Below the pieces are notes generated by a model. That model made no database searches and was not told where the DNA came from. It worked only from the letters and a program-made list of their open reading frames with translations. From Pseudobdellovibrionaceae bacterium (GTDB lineage: Bacteria > Bdellovibrionota > Bdellovibrionia > Bdellovibrionales > UBA1609): a stretch of 64,000 bases of DNA. Below are positions 41,753-49,803 of this stretch, piece after piece. The stretch covers positions 372,001 through 436,000 of the forward strand of contig CP060220.1 of assembly GCA_023898385.1 (NCBI GenBank), read 5' to 3'. A program made the translations under genes and the position numbers. How positions within the stretch are numbered: the first letter of the stretch is position 1; each line of letters begins with the position of its first letter.

Positions 41753-42724
41753 ATGGGTTTTAAAAATCTTCGCGAAGCTAAACGCTCTTTAAGCACCAAA
41801 GAGTTTCGTCACATTCAAAAGCAAGCGGAAACTGCGGTTACGCAATTGCAGGGGGCAGAAATTAATCTTATTCAAACTCTTCAATTGGTTGAAGACAATA
41901 TGGTTCATAGATGGTGTGGATATAATTCTCTATTTGAATATGCCGTGCAATGCCTCCGCCTGAGTCGAGCCCAATCTTATATGTATGTGGGATTGGCAAA
42001 AGCCACCCGGCAGTATAAAAAATTGGAATCCGCTCTTGTTGACCAAAGGGTGACGCCGAGTAAAGCCGCCCGAATTCTTTCAGTGATCACGACCGATAAT
42101 GAGCAAGATTGGGTTTTAAAAGCCGCCTCTTTACCAAAAACCCAACTTGAAAAAGAAGTGGCAAAGATCAACCCGAAAAAGGTTCCTGGTGAACGCAGTC
42201 ACTATCTCACTTCTGACGTGATCGAAATGAAAATGCCGGTGAGTGAAGAGGTTTATAAAAAACTGGTGCAGGTTCAGGACTTGCTCTCCAGCTCAACGGG
42301 ACAGGTTGTATCCATGGAAACTGTATTTGAAAAAATGGCCGACCTATTCTTGCAAAAGAATGATCCCGTTGAAAAAGCAAAAAGACGCCAAGATAAAGGC
42401 AAGCTATCCATACACATTTCCCATCCGGCCATCAACCCCAGAGGCGATCGTCTGCCCATACCAAAAGAAATCGAGCATCAGGTGAACTTAAGAGATCAAC
42501 GCCAATGCCAGCACCGTTACCCATCAGGTGAAAAATGCAAATCTAGGAGATGGTTGCATTTGCATCATCGGGTGCCGGTGTCGCTCGGTGGCGAGCACAG
42601 TGTGGATAATTTAATGACCCTTTGCCCGGCCCATCATGAACTAGTGCATTTGTTATTGGAGGAACAAGCCCAGTTACCAAAAACCAAGTACGAACATTCT
42701 GCCCGGGCAGAAAGTGCTTTTTGA
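41753..42724 (+). CDS. HNH endonuclease-domain protein
   Basis: A 323-residue protein. The N-terminal two-thirds is helical (residues 1-220, with VTPSKAARILSVITTD resembling a DNA-binding helix pair). The C-terminal HNH nuclease domain has a Cys pair (RQCQH, GEKCKSR), then LHLHHRVPVSLGGEHSVDNL and LCPAHHELVH, giving the His, Asn and His of the motif and zinc ligands. GGGG stands six bases before the ATG at 41753. The last codons (ARAESAF) lie inside the first unit of a 107-bp tandem repeat, and a diverged unit sits upstream. A mobile or homing-type role is inferred from this setting. Confidence 0.85.
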   Translation: MGFKNLREAKRSLSTKEFRHIQKQAETAVTQLQGAEINLIQTLQLVEDNMVHRWCGYNSLFEYAVQCLRLSRAQSYMYVGLAKATRQYKKLESALVDQRVTPSKAARILSVITTDNEQDWVLKAASLPKTQLEKEVAKINPKKVPGERSHYLTSDVIEMKMPVSEEVYKKLVQVQDLLSSSTGQVVSMETVFEKMADLFLQKNDPVEKAKRRQDKGKLSIHISHPAINPRGDRLPIPKEIEHQVNLRDQRQCQHRYPSGEKCKSRRWLHLHHRVPVSLGGEHSVDNLMTLCPAHHELVHLLLEEQAQLPKTKYEHSARAESAF

Positions 42725-43084
42725 GATTTTTGGGATTATCACCAGATAGGCGAGAAGAGTCGATTTGAGTTTGCTGTTGAGTGAGTTGGTCGATATCCCC
42801 GTTTTCTGCTCGGGCAGAAAGTGCTTTTTGAGTTTTTTGGGATTATCACCAGATAGGCGAGAAGAGTTGATTTGAGTTTGCTGTTGAGTGAGTTGGTCGA
42901 TATCCCCGTTTTCTGCTCGGGCAGAAAGTGCTTTTTGAGATTTTTGGGATTATCACCAGATAGGTGAGAAGAGTCGATTTGGGTTTGCTATTGGGGGTCT
43001 TGGTCGATATCCCCGTTTTCTGCCCGCACAGAATGTGCGTTTAGAGTTTTTTGGGGTTACCAACAGTTAAGTGAGAAGAGCCGG
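42697..43084 (+). repeat. Tandem repeat, 107-bp unit, about 3.6 copies
   Basis: Units begin at 42697, 42804, 42911 and 43018, exactly 107 bp apart; the last is partial and most diverged. Each starts with a near-palindrome: TTCTGCCCGGGCAGAA is perfect in the first, with one C-to-T change in the second and third. The first unit includes the end of the HNH coding region and its stop. No variable spacers are present, so it is not a CRISPR array. Confidence 0.9.
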
Positions 43085-43117
43085 TTGAACCTGGCGAAAA
43101 TCCGTTTGGACCAAAGG

Positions 43118-43170
43118 TGTTACCCATGTGATCGGAACAATCTGTAACCTATGTGACCAGACTGTACCCT
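43118..43170. mobile_element. Possible transposon-end remnant
   Basis: Two related units, TGTTACCCATGTGATC at 43118 and TGTAACCTATGTGACC at 43143, are 25 bp apart, and a third shorter TGTACCC lies at 43163. Repeated TGT(T/A)ACC(C/T)ATGTG units are like the multiple transposase-binding ends of some insertion sequences. No transposase is present. It abuts the tRNA gene. Confidence 0.35.
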
Positions 43171-43178
43171 GGCCATAG

Positions 43179-43255
43179 TGGTCGGGGTGACTGGATTCGA
43201 ACCAGCGACCTTTTGCTCCCGAAGCAAACGCGCTACCAGGCTGCGCTACACCCCG
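43179..43255 (-). tRNA. tRNA-Pro (anticodon CGG)
   Basis: Read on the minus strand, the 77-nt gene has a 7-bp acceptor stem (CGGGGTG / CACCCCG), D arm with AGCGCAGCCTGGTAGCGC, anticodon stem TTTGC / GCAAA around TTCGGGA (anticodon CGG), T arm GGTTCGAATCC, discriminator A and an encoded CCA (43179-43181). All arms pair. Confidence 0.96.
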
Positions 43256-43879
43256 CTTGATTTGAGGGGTTGTTATTACTTAAGATTTTTTCTGTGTAAA
43301 GCTTAAAAGGCCGTTGGGCTCCAGGCATCACGACCCGCGGCCAGTGGGGTTATAGCGAGCTTATTGGGCCATCCCGACAAAATGAGCGCCAAAGCCGGCT
43401 TGAGCCTCATTGAGACTCAAGGCTCGGCTAAGTGCGCCAATGCGGCGGGCATCCCCCTCCCCCAGTGTAACTAGTCCCCCAACTAGAATGGTCAAGCCTC
43501 GGTTGACAGGTTTTAATCGTCTGCGCGACGAACTGTTTTTCAGAGGCTAAACCAAAACTTTCAAAAACAACCAAAAATAAATCCAGGCAGGCGTGGGGCA
43601 ATGATTTTAGAGAAGCCAAAACCAACTCCCGGTGTTTTTCTAAGTCTGACTTACTTCTTTTTAGTAAATTCATGTTTCCCCCGCTTATCCTGGGTTGAAT
43701 AAAAACATATTGGCCGCATAAAGAGGAGAAATATGTTTTTGTACCCCAAATAAGCGCTCATTATACAGCTGCGGCTAAGCCCGTGGGGTTGCCAATATCT
43801 GGTTGAGGAGGGGCCTCATTCATGGCATCATTTTTTTTTGACGTCGAGGCAGAATTCATAAGATTTTTTAGGGGGATGC
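43256..43879. other. Mostly gene-free region between tRNA-Pro and the NamZ-like gene
   Basis: One weak minus-strand ORF is listed separately (43428-43673). A small hairpin (GAGCC / GGCTC) lies around 43404-43426. I see no terminator with a T-run and no other gene. Confidence 0.35.
43428..43673 (-). CDS. Doubtful small ORF, 81 residues
   Basis: The ATG at 43671-43673 has GGGGGA four bases upstream, and the first 45 residues are helical and basic (begins MNLLKRSKSDLEKHRELVLAS). The rest is low-quality sequence (SYTGGGGCPPHWRT). No family recognised. It may be a real short gene with a frameshifted end or only chance. Confidence 0.28.
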   Translation of the reverse strand: MNLLKRSKSDLEKHRELVLASLKSLPHACLDLFLVVFESFGLASEKQFVAQTIKTCQPRLDHSSWGTSYTGGGGCPPHWRT

Positions 43880-45088
43880 GTGTTTGCTTTGGGAATTGAA
43901 CGATTACTCAGCGATAGCAACATAAAGGCAAAATTGCACGGGCGGCGAGTGGCTCTTTTGGGGCATCCGGCTTCAGTGAATCAAGAGCTGGAGCACTCAT
44001 TGGACCTCTTGATGCGCGAAGAAGATTTGAAAATCACCGCGGCCTTCGGCCCCCAGCATGGCATGCGTGGCGAGAAACAAGATAATATGATTGAAAGCTC
44101 TGATTATCATGACCCCAAGTACGGCATTCCCGTGTTTAGTCTGTACGGAGACTACCGGCGACCAACGCCTGAGATGCTTGAGTCTTTTGATGTGATTTTA
44201 ATAGACCTGCAAGATGTGGGATGCCGAATCTATACTTTTCTCACCACGCTTTTTTATGTCATGGATGAATGTGCCACTGCCGGGAAATCCGTTTGGGTGT
44301 TGGATCGACCAAATCCTGCGGGTCGGCCGGTTGAGGGATTAATTTTAAAAAACGAATATCAAAGTTTCGTTGGTGCCGCAGCTGTACCTATGCGGCATGG
44401 GTTGACCCTGGGTGAGGCGGCTTATTGGTACAAAGCTCATAAAAAATTGGATGTGGATTTAGAAGTTGTGAGTATGAACGATTATGACCCCAAAGATCGC
44501 GGTGGCATGGGGTGGGTGCCGGGGGTGCTTTCTTGGGTGAACCCCAGTCCCAATCTCCCAAGGCTTTCAGGTGTGCAGATGTATGCTGGCACTGTTATGA
44601 TTGAGGGGACAACTCTCTCAGAGGGGCGGGGAACCACCATCCCGCTTGAGCTCATCGGCGCCCCTGATATTGACGGCGAAAAAGTTGTTGAGGAAATGTT
44701 TCGGCTCTGTCCGGATTGGCTTTGGGCCTGTCGGTTGCGACCGTGTTTTTTTGAACCCACATTTCAAAAGCACAGTCATAAGCTGTGTTCAGGTCTGCAA
44801 ATTCATATTGATCAAGATATTTATGAACACAATGATTTTAAGCCCTTTCGATTGGTGTCGTTGGCGTTTAAGTCCATTCGACAGATCTACCCCGAATACA
44901 ATATTTGGCGATCTCCGCCCTATGAGTACGAAAAAACTCTGCTGCCCATAGATATCCTGAGTGGAAGTGATGAGTTAAGACGATGGGTTGACCAGGAAGA
45001 CTCAACGATGGATGCATGGGAGCAGCGACTATCCGTTGATGAAGCAAAGTGGGCTGAAGAAAGAAAACCTCATCTGATCTATGGCTAG
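43880..45088 (+). CDS. namZ: DUF1343/NamZ-like exo-N-acetylmuramidase
   Basis: A 402-residue protein of the DUF1343 family, whose Bacillus subtilis member NamZ removes N-acetylmuramic acid from the non-reducing end of cell-wall fragments. Family motifs are clear: FGPQHGMRGE near residue 56, IDLQDVGCRIYTF, LDRPNPAGR, NPSPNLP, and EGTTLSEGRGTTIPLELIGAP. The GTG at 43880 follows AGGGGGG. No signal peptide is visible, so it would act in the cytoplasm on imported muropeptides unless the true start is elsewhere. A role in recycling own or foreign wall material is plausible. Confidence 0.88.
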   Translation: MFALGIERLLSDSNIKAKLHGRRVALLGHPASVNQELEHSLDLLMREEDLKITAAFGPQHGMRGEKQDNMIESSDYHDPKYGIPVFSLYGDYRRPTPEMLESFDVILIDLQDVGCRIYTFLTTLFYVMDECATAGKSVWVLDRPNPAGRPVEGLILKNEYQSFVGAAAVPMRHGLTLGEAAYWYKAHKKLDVDLEVVSMNDYDPKDRGGMGWVPGVLSWVNPSPNLPRLSGVQMYAGTVMIEGTTLSEGRGTTIPLELIGAPDIDGEKVVEEMFRLCPDWLWACRLRPCFFEPTFQKHSHKLCSGLQIHIDQDIYEHNDFKPFRLVSLAFKSIRQIYPEYNIWRSPPYEYEKTLLPIDILSGSDELRRWVDQEDSTMDAWEQRLSVDEAKWAEERKPHLIYG

Positions 45089-45204
45089 TTAAATTTAGGG
45101 ATGCCAAGGCGCCATGTTCGCCAGAGCGCACTTTGGGCTCGTGTGAGTGTGTCTACATTTAGAATCGCTAGGTGACCTATTGTTACCTAATTGTTTTGTC
45201 GACC

Positions 45205-45229
45205 GAGTCGCCGCCATTGAGGGCGACTC
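45205..45229. other. Stem-loop after the namZ-like gene
   Basis: GAGTCGCC and GGCGACTC form a perfect 8-bp stem with a 9-base loop. It lies between convergent genes. No T-run follows, so termination is possible but unproven. Confidence 0.4.
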
Positions 45230-45296
45230 GTTAATCGATTATTAATTAAGTACTGTTACTCTGAGAGATGCTATCTGATCCTCGGCCAACTAATAC

Positions 45297-46511
45297 CTAT
45301 GCGGCCAGATCACCATTGATATCAGGGCGATCCCGGTAGCAGTCTTCGGCCAAAACTTTTGTTTTTGGAACTTCTATCCAAAAAGTAGAGCCCACACCGG
45401 GTTCGCTTTCTAGTGAGATGGTGCCACCCATGCCCTCAATCAGGCGCTTGCTAATGGGCATTCCTAACCCAGTGCCTTTACTGTGCAGCGCCACTTTGCC
45501 GAGAGTTTCAAACTCGTTAAACACCTTGGCCTGTTGGTCTTTGGGGATCCCCTTACCAGTGTCTTTTACGTAAACGGTGACCTTTTCTTCATTTTCATCA
45601 ATCCAAATATTTACGGAGCCACCTTCGTTGTTGTATTTGATCGCATTGTTGATGATGTTAGATAAAACTTGTTTAATACGCACATCGTCGTAGTAGCAAG
45701 CAACGGGCGCCTTTGGAGCTTCAAAATGAAGCGTAATTTTTGAATGCTCAGCCATCCCCTCAAGGGTTTCAACCTGGCCGGCGACAAGTTGTGCAATATC
45801 TTGTTCGCTCACGAAAAAGTCCATTCGCCCAGCCTGGATTTTTGCAAAATCAAGGATGTCATTGATGAGCTCAAGCATGTGCTGGCCTTGCTGGTAAATC
45901 ATTTCAACGAATTCATCTTGTTCTTCTTGGGTGTCGTAAAACTTCATGTGTAGAACTTCAGCTGTCGCCACAATGGCCGACATTGGTGTGCGCAGCTCGT
46001 GAGTTGTCAGTGCAATAAAGCGGTTTTTTGCGACGTCTAGCTCTAAGAGTTGTTTATTCTGGGTCAGAAGTTCTTCATACGCTGATTTGATCTCTTGTTG
46101 TTTTGCCAAAAGATCACGTTGCAGTTTCTTTTGAATGGTCGTGTCTTGAAACATCAAAAGCAAAACAGGGGAGCTGTTCAGGGTGGCTTTTTTAACTCCG
46201 ACGCTGGCAATAAAATTTTGCCCCGTGGACTTTTTGACAACCACATCTTGAAATAGACCTTCCATTTCGAGTATTTGTTTGTCTAAGAGATGCAGCCGGT
46301 GCTCGCCTTGCGAAACTGCAGGCTCGGGAAAAAAATCAGAAATCTTCATTTGATCAAGAGATTTACTCATCGGCGGCTCGAGGAGATGGTCTGCCAAACG
46401 ATTGAAATAGATGATTTCAAGGCTAGACTCATTCACGGCCAAAATCCCCATGATGGCTTCACTAGCAATCAGTTGATAAATTTCTAAATTATCATTGTTG
46501 TGTGGACTCAT
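45297..46511 (-). CDS. Cytoplasmic PAS-containing sensor histidine kinase
   Basis: A 404-residue kinase without membrane helices. The order is PAS domain (about 8-130, ILAVNESSLEIIYFN, then LLLMFQDTT), coiled-coil linker (130-165), HisKA box with the acceptor His in ALTTHELRTPMSAI, and HATPase with N box NIINNAIKYN, G1 DTGKGIP and G2 KGTGLGMPISK. It overlaps the HDOD gene stop by 4 bp and forms an operon with it and a stand-alone receiver. The signal is unknown. Confidence 0.92.
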   Translation of the reverse strand: MSPHNNDNLEIYQLIASEAIMGILAVNESSLEIIYFNRLADHLLEPPMSKSLDQMKISDFFPEPAVSQGEHRLHLLDKQILEMEGLFQDVVVKKSTGQNFIASVGVKKATLNSSPVLLLMFQDTTIQKKLQRDLLAKQQEIKSAYEELLTQNKQLLELDVAKNRFIALTTHELRTPMSAIVATAEVLHMKFYDTQEEQDEFVEMIYQQGQHMLELINDILDFAKIQAGRMDFFVSEQDIAQLVAGQVETLEGMAEHSKITLHFEAPKAPVACYYDDVRIKQVLSNIINNAIKYNNEGGSVNIWIDENEEKVTVYVKDTGKGIPKDQQAKVFNEFETLGKVALHSKGTGLGMPISKRLIEGMGGTISLESEPGVGSTFWIEVPKTKVLAEDCYRDRPDINGDLAA

Positions 46512-47398
46512 AGATCGCTCCCAATGAGTTTAATGAAGTCCGCGGCTCTTTCAAGGTCCCCTTTGATTTTAATAAGGAGGGCTTTGAAATCTTTCTGTGG
46601 ATCAATCTGCATGCGTTCCATCAATGTTTTTGGAGCGCCGAGGACAGTACTGTGACCGCTGTTGCCAAATTTAAGGGCATGTATCAGAAGGTTAGCGAGA
46701 AATACAATATCTACGGCACGATTAAGATCATCAGTGATACCGCCACGTTTTCTGGGATCATTTTCGTGGTGAAAGCGCACAACAGCTTGAAATTGCCGAG
46801 GCAAAAGCCAACGTTCGGCCATGGCTAGACCCAGTTCCACGTGTCTTGGGGCGTCCATGGCCTCTTCGGCATCATGAAAGCTGACTTTATTTTGCACAGC
46901 ATGGTTGGAAATATCAGCAATAAGCTGGGGCTCGCCAGCAATAATGGCTACTTTTCCCATGTCGTGCACAAGACCACATGTAAATAAATCAGCAGGAGTT
47001 GGATGGCCCGTATACTTTGCGATGGTTTCAGCGGCAATACCTACTCCGATGGAGTGTTTCCAGAATTGATTCAAATCAAACTCGTTAGGTTCTTCAACGT
47101 CAAGAGCATTAATAATTGAAGCTGAAAGGACCAGCTGATTGACGGCATCAAAGCCAATGTAGGCAATGGCTCGTGACAAGTTACTAACGCCTCCGGGAAT
47201 GGCGTAGTAGGCAGAGTTGGCCAGTTTTAAAACCTTTGCCGTCATCGATACATCATTGGCCATAATGCGCTCCACTTCTTTTGTGGAAGCCATCGGGTCA
47301 TTGATGACTCGACTGAGCTCGTAGACGATCGCGGGGAGAGTGGGGATTTCTTCGAGCTTCTTTAATATCCTATTATGCAATTCTTTTGCGGCGGACAT
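46508..47398 (-). CDS. HDOD-domain signalling protein
   Basis: A 296-residue protein with an HDOD domain across most of its length. Motifs are LEEIPTLPAIVYELSRVINDP at the start, IMANDVSMTAKVLKLANSAYY, and an HD-like GLVHDMGKVAIIAGE. HDOD proteins are regulatory and often work with two-component or c-di-GMP systems; catalytic activity is uncertain. It sits between a receiver-only regulator and a histidine kinase in one operon (9 bp after the receiver, 4-bp overlap with the kinase). Confidence 0.92.
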   Translation of the reverse strand: MSAAKELHNRILKKLEEIPTLPAIVYELSRVINDPMASTKEVERIMANDVSMTAKVLKLANSAYYAIPGGVSNLSRAIAYIGFDAVNQLVLSASIINALDVEEPNEFDLNQFWKHSIGVGIAAETIAKYTGHPTPADLFTCGLVHDMGKVAIIAGEPQLIADISNHAVQNKVSFHDAEEAMDAPRHVELGLAMAERWLLPRQFQAVVRFHHENDPRKRGGITDDLNRAVDIVFLANLLIHALKFGNSGHSTVLGAPKTLMERMQIDPQKDFKALLIKIKGDLERAADFIKLIGSDL

Positions 47399-47407
47399 AC
47401 AATCAGA

Positions 47408-47863
47408 TTAGCTAGCCATTTTCGGAAAGCGTTTGTCTGGGAATAATTCTTGAAGTTTCGCCGTGATTCTTTGAAATGTCAGTGGTTTTAAAATGTAACC
47501 ATTCACATTTAAAGACTTGGCCTTCATGATATATTCTTTATCCGAAACCGCCGTGGCCAAAAAGAAGGGGATACTTTTGTATTTGTCATTCCCTCGGGTG
47601 TACTCTAAAAGCTGTAGCCCATCTTCGTTTGGCATCATGATGTCTGAGATAATAACCACGAGGTTGTCTACCTCGCCGGCTTCTAGTTTTTCACGAGCCA
47701 CTTTACCATCTTCACATGCGACAACATTGTAGCCCAATTTTGTGAGCAGATGAGTTAGAATTTTGCGGTTAGGCAAAGAGTCTTCTGCAATCAAGATGGT
47801 GTCTTGGTTCTCGGTGCCTTCAGCCGGTTTGATTTCTTCGACTTTGTTATTTTGATCAGACAT
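47408..47863 (-). CDS. Stand-alone response regulator (CheY-like receiver)
   Basis: A 151-residue receiver with a short N-terminal tail (KVEEIKPAEGTENQ). Acidic residues in ILIAEDSLPN, the phospho-acceptor Asp in VVIISDIMMPNEDG and Lys in YILKPLT are all present. There is no output domain, so it must act by protein contact, perhaps on the HDOD protein or as a relay for the kinase in the same operon. Confidence 0.93.
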   Translation of the reverse strand: MSDQNNKVEEIKPAEGTENQDTILIAEDSLPNRKILTHLLTKLGYNVVACEDGKVAREKLEAGEVDNLVVIISDIMMPNEDGLQLLEYTRGNDKYKSIPFFLATAVSDKEYIMKAKSLNVNGYILKPLTFQRITAKLQELFPDKRFPKMAS

Positions 47864-47916
47864 ATTTTTCTCCCCAATAAATCTAAATTATTTATCGGAC
47901 GGGATATGTCTGAGTT

Positions 47917-48414
47917 TTAATTTTTTTTATGTTGTTTCAATCTTAAGTTGGCTTTTCGCACTTTGGTCTGCTGGCCTTTAGTGAAGTCATCTAGCTGGCG
48001 ACGCAAGCGGGCGCTTTTCAGTGCCAGTATTCGAACAGCCAAAAGGCCAGCGTTTTTTGAATTGTCCACAGCCATAGTGGCCACGGGCACCCCTCGGGGC
48101 ATCTGTAATATAGACAAAAGTGAATCCAAACCTTCAAGTTTACCCACCATGACGGGCACGCCGATCACGGGCAAAGAGGTGAGAGAGGCCACCATGCCGG
48201 GCAAGTGAGCCGCACCACCCGCTCCAGCAATGATCACTTGCAACCCTCGACCTTCAGCCTGACTGGCGTAGGTTTGCATCATTTTCGGTGTGCGGTGAGC
48301 AGAAACAATTTTTACCTCATAAGGCACTTTAAACTCTTCAAGTGTTTCAATGGCGCCGTTCATGACTTTTAGGTCTGAATCGCTTCCCATTATAATGGCC
48401 ACAGTGGGCTTCAT
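47917..48414 (-). CDS. purE: N5-carboxyaminoimidazole ribonucleotide mutase PurE
   Basis: A 165-residue class I PurE with the motifs [23 protein letters not shown] and [14 protein letters not shown] that line the active site. It moves the carboxyl group of N5-CAIR to give CAIR in purine synthesis. Its start overlaps the purK stop by 4 bp. The C-terminal tail is basic. Confidence 0.97.
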   Translation of the reverse strand: MKPTVAIIMGSDSDLKVMNGAIETLEEFKVPYEVKIVSAHRTPKMMQTYASQAEGRGLQVIIAGAGGAAHLPGMVASLTSLPVIGVPVMVGKLEGLDSLLSILQMPRGVPVATMAVDNSKNAGLLAVRILALKSARLRRQLDDFTKGQQTKVRKANLRLKQHKKN

Positions 48415-49535
48415 AACTTAAACTCCTTGGCTAGTTTGAGAGCCTTTTTAAGGGCCGCATTTGCCGTATTTTCTACCACATTCACATGTCCCATTTTTCG
48501 CCCTGGGCGATTTTGAGTTTTACCGTACCAGTGGACAAAGCCGTTGTTCAGCCCATGCCACACCGGTGCCTTTTCGGATGTCCCTAAAAGGTTGACCATG
48601 GCAAATCCACCGGTTTTTGGTTTTGGCGACTTCAAAGTCGCATTTAAGATGCCTTTTAGGTGGGCCGTAAATTGATCTTCATCCAAAGCGTCTTGAGAAT
48701 AATGAGCGGAGTTGTGAACACGCGGAGCTAGCTCATTCACCAAAAGGCGAGAACCTGTATCAAACAACTCAATGGTTAGGACACCTTGATAGTTGAGGCC
48801 ATGAAGCATCTTTTTCGCTGGCCCCAAAAGGGTTTTCAACCTTGAATTCTTCACCGGTCCCTTCACCCAAAAACATCGGGCGTTCACCTGCAGGCTTTCA
48901 ACCAGAGGAAACACACTGACTTCTCCAGATTTATTTCGAGCTAAAGAAATCGCCAATTCTCGTTTAAAGGGCACAAAAGCCTCGGCCACGTATCCATAGG
49001 GGCATTTATCAATGGCTGCAGAGTATATCTGAATGTCTTCGGGTCTTTTAATAATGATGGTCCCATAACCGTCATATCCAAAACGCCTCTGCTTTAGTAC
49101 CATTCCAGTAGTAAATTGCGGCCACGCTTGAGCGGCCTCTTCACTGCTAGAAACCACCGTGAACGAAGAAGTGGGCAGACCGTATTTTACAAGAGTGAGT
49201 TTTTGAGTGTGGCGATCCTGCAAGGCCCCCATGATTTTGGGTAGCGGCTGCACGGGAGTGGAAGTGTTTCTGCTTGCATCACTCACCTTATCAGCATCCA
49301 AAAATTCACTCTCAAAAGTAACGTTGTCCACATGTTTAAAGAATTCGGTGAGGGATTTACTGTCATTGGGGTCGCCCTTGTGCCAATGCCTGGTCACTTG
49401 TGCCGCTGGGTCTGTGGGATCTTTTGAGAGGACGTGCATTTCCACACCCAGTTTGTGACCGGATAAGATCATCATTCGAGCCAACTGGCCTCCACCCAAA
49501 ATCCCCACTTTAATGGAAGTGAAATGCTTTTTCAT
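48411..49535 (-). CDS. purK: N5-carboxyaminoimidazole ribonucleotide synthase PurK
   Basis: A 374-residue ATP-grasp enzyme. Features are [16 protein letters not shown] at the N-terminus, [11 protein letters not shown] and [17 protein letters not shown] in the ATP-grasp core, and [19 protein letters not shown], the metal and substrate region. It makes N5-CAIR from AIR, bicarbonate and ATP for PurE. It overlaps both neighbours by 4 bp, so grx-purK-purE are coupled. Confidence 0.96.
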   Translation of the reverse strand: MKKHFTSIKVGILGGGQLARMMILSGHKLGVEMHVLSKDPTDPAAQVTRHWHKGDPNDSKSLTEFFKHVDNVTFESEFLDADKVSDASRNTSTPVQPLPKIMGALQDRHTQKLTLVKYGLPTSSFTVVSSSEEAAQAWPQFTTGMVLKQRRFGYDGYGTIIIKRPEDIQIYSAAIDKCPYGYVAEAFVPFKRELAISLARNKSGEVSVFPLVESLQVNARCFWVKGPVKNSRLKTLLGPAKKMLHGLNYQGVLTIELFDTGSRLLVNELAPRVHNSAHYSQDALDEDQFTAHLKGILNATLKSPKPKTGGFAMVNLLGTSEKAPVWHGLNNGFVHWYGKTQNRPGRKMGHVNVVENTANAALKKALKLAKEFKL

Positions 49536-49786
49536 GCCTTAAGTTTTTTGTCCAACTCGCCCGTTCGGTCGATGGCAGCCAAATCAGTGTAGCCACCAAT
49601 AAACTCGTCATTTATAAAAATTTGCGGAATTGTACGCATCCCTGTTTGGGTCATAATGCGTTGTCGTTCGCCAGGATGTTGATCCACATTAACCTCTTTG
49701 TACTTAACACCCTTTTGTTCTAATAAACGCTTGGCTCGTACACAAAATGGGCACCAGTCTGCGGAGTATATAACTACATTAGCCAT
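49532..49786 (-). CDS. grxC: Glutaredoxin (GrxC-type)
   Basis: An 84-residue glutaredoxin. The redox motif is CPFC (classical CPYC) in SADWCPFCVRAKRLL, followed by the cis-Pro region TIPQIFINDEFIGGYTDL. It reduces disulfides with glutathione. AGGAA lies before the ATG. It overlaps purK by 4 bp. The C-terminus overlaps only in ATGA, so both proteins are complete. Confidence 0.95.
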   Translation of the reverse strand: MANVVIYSADWCPFCVRAKRLLEQKGVKYKEVNVDQHPGERQRIMTQTGMRTIPQIFINDEFIGGYTDLAAIDRTGELDKKLKA

Positions 49787-49803
49787 TGAGAGTTCCTTTT
49801 AAA

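Noticed and set aside
42697..43084. CRISPR-like regular repeats
   Set aside because: The 107-bp units are contiguous with no variable spacers and no cas genes nearby.
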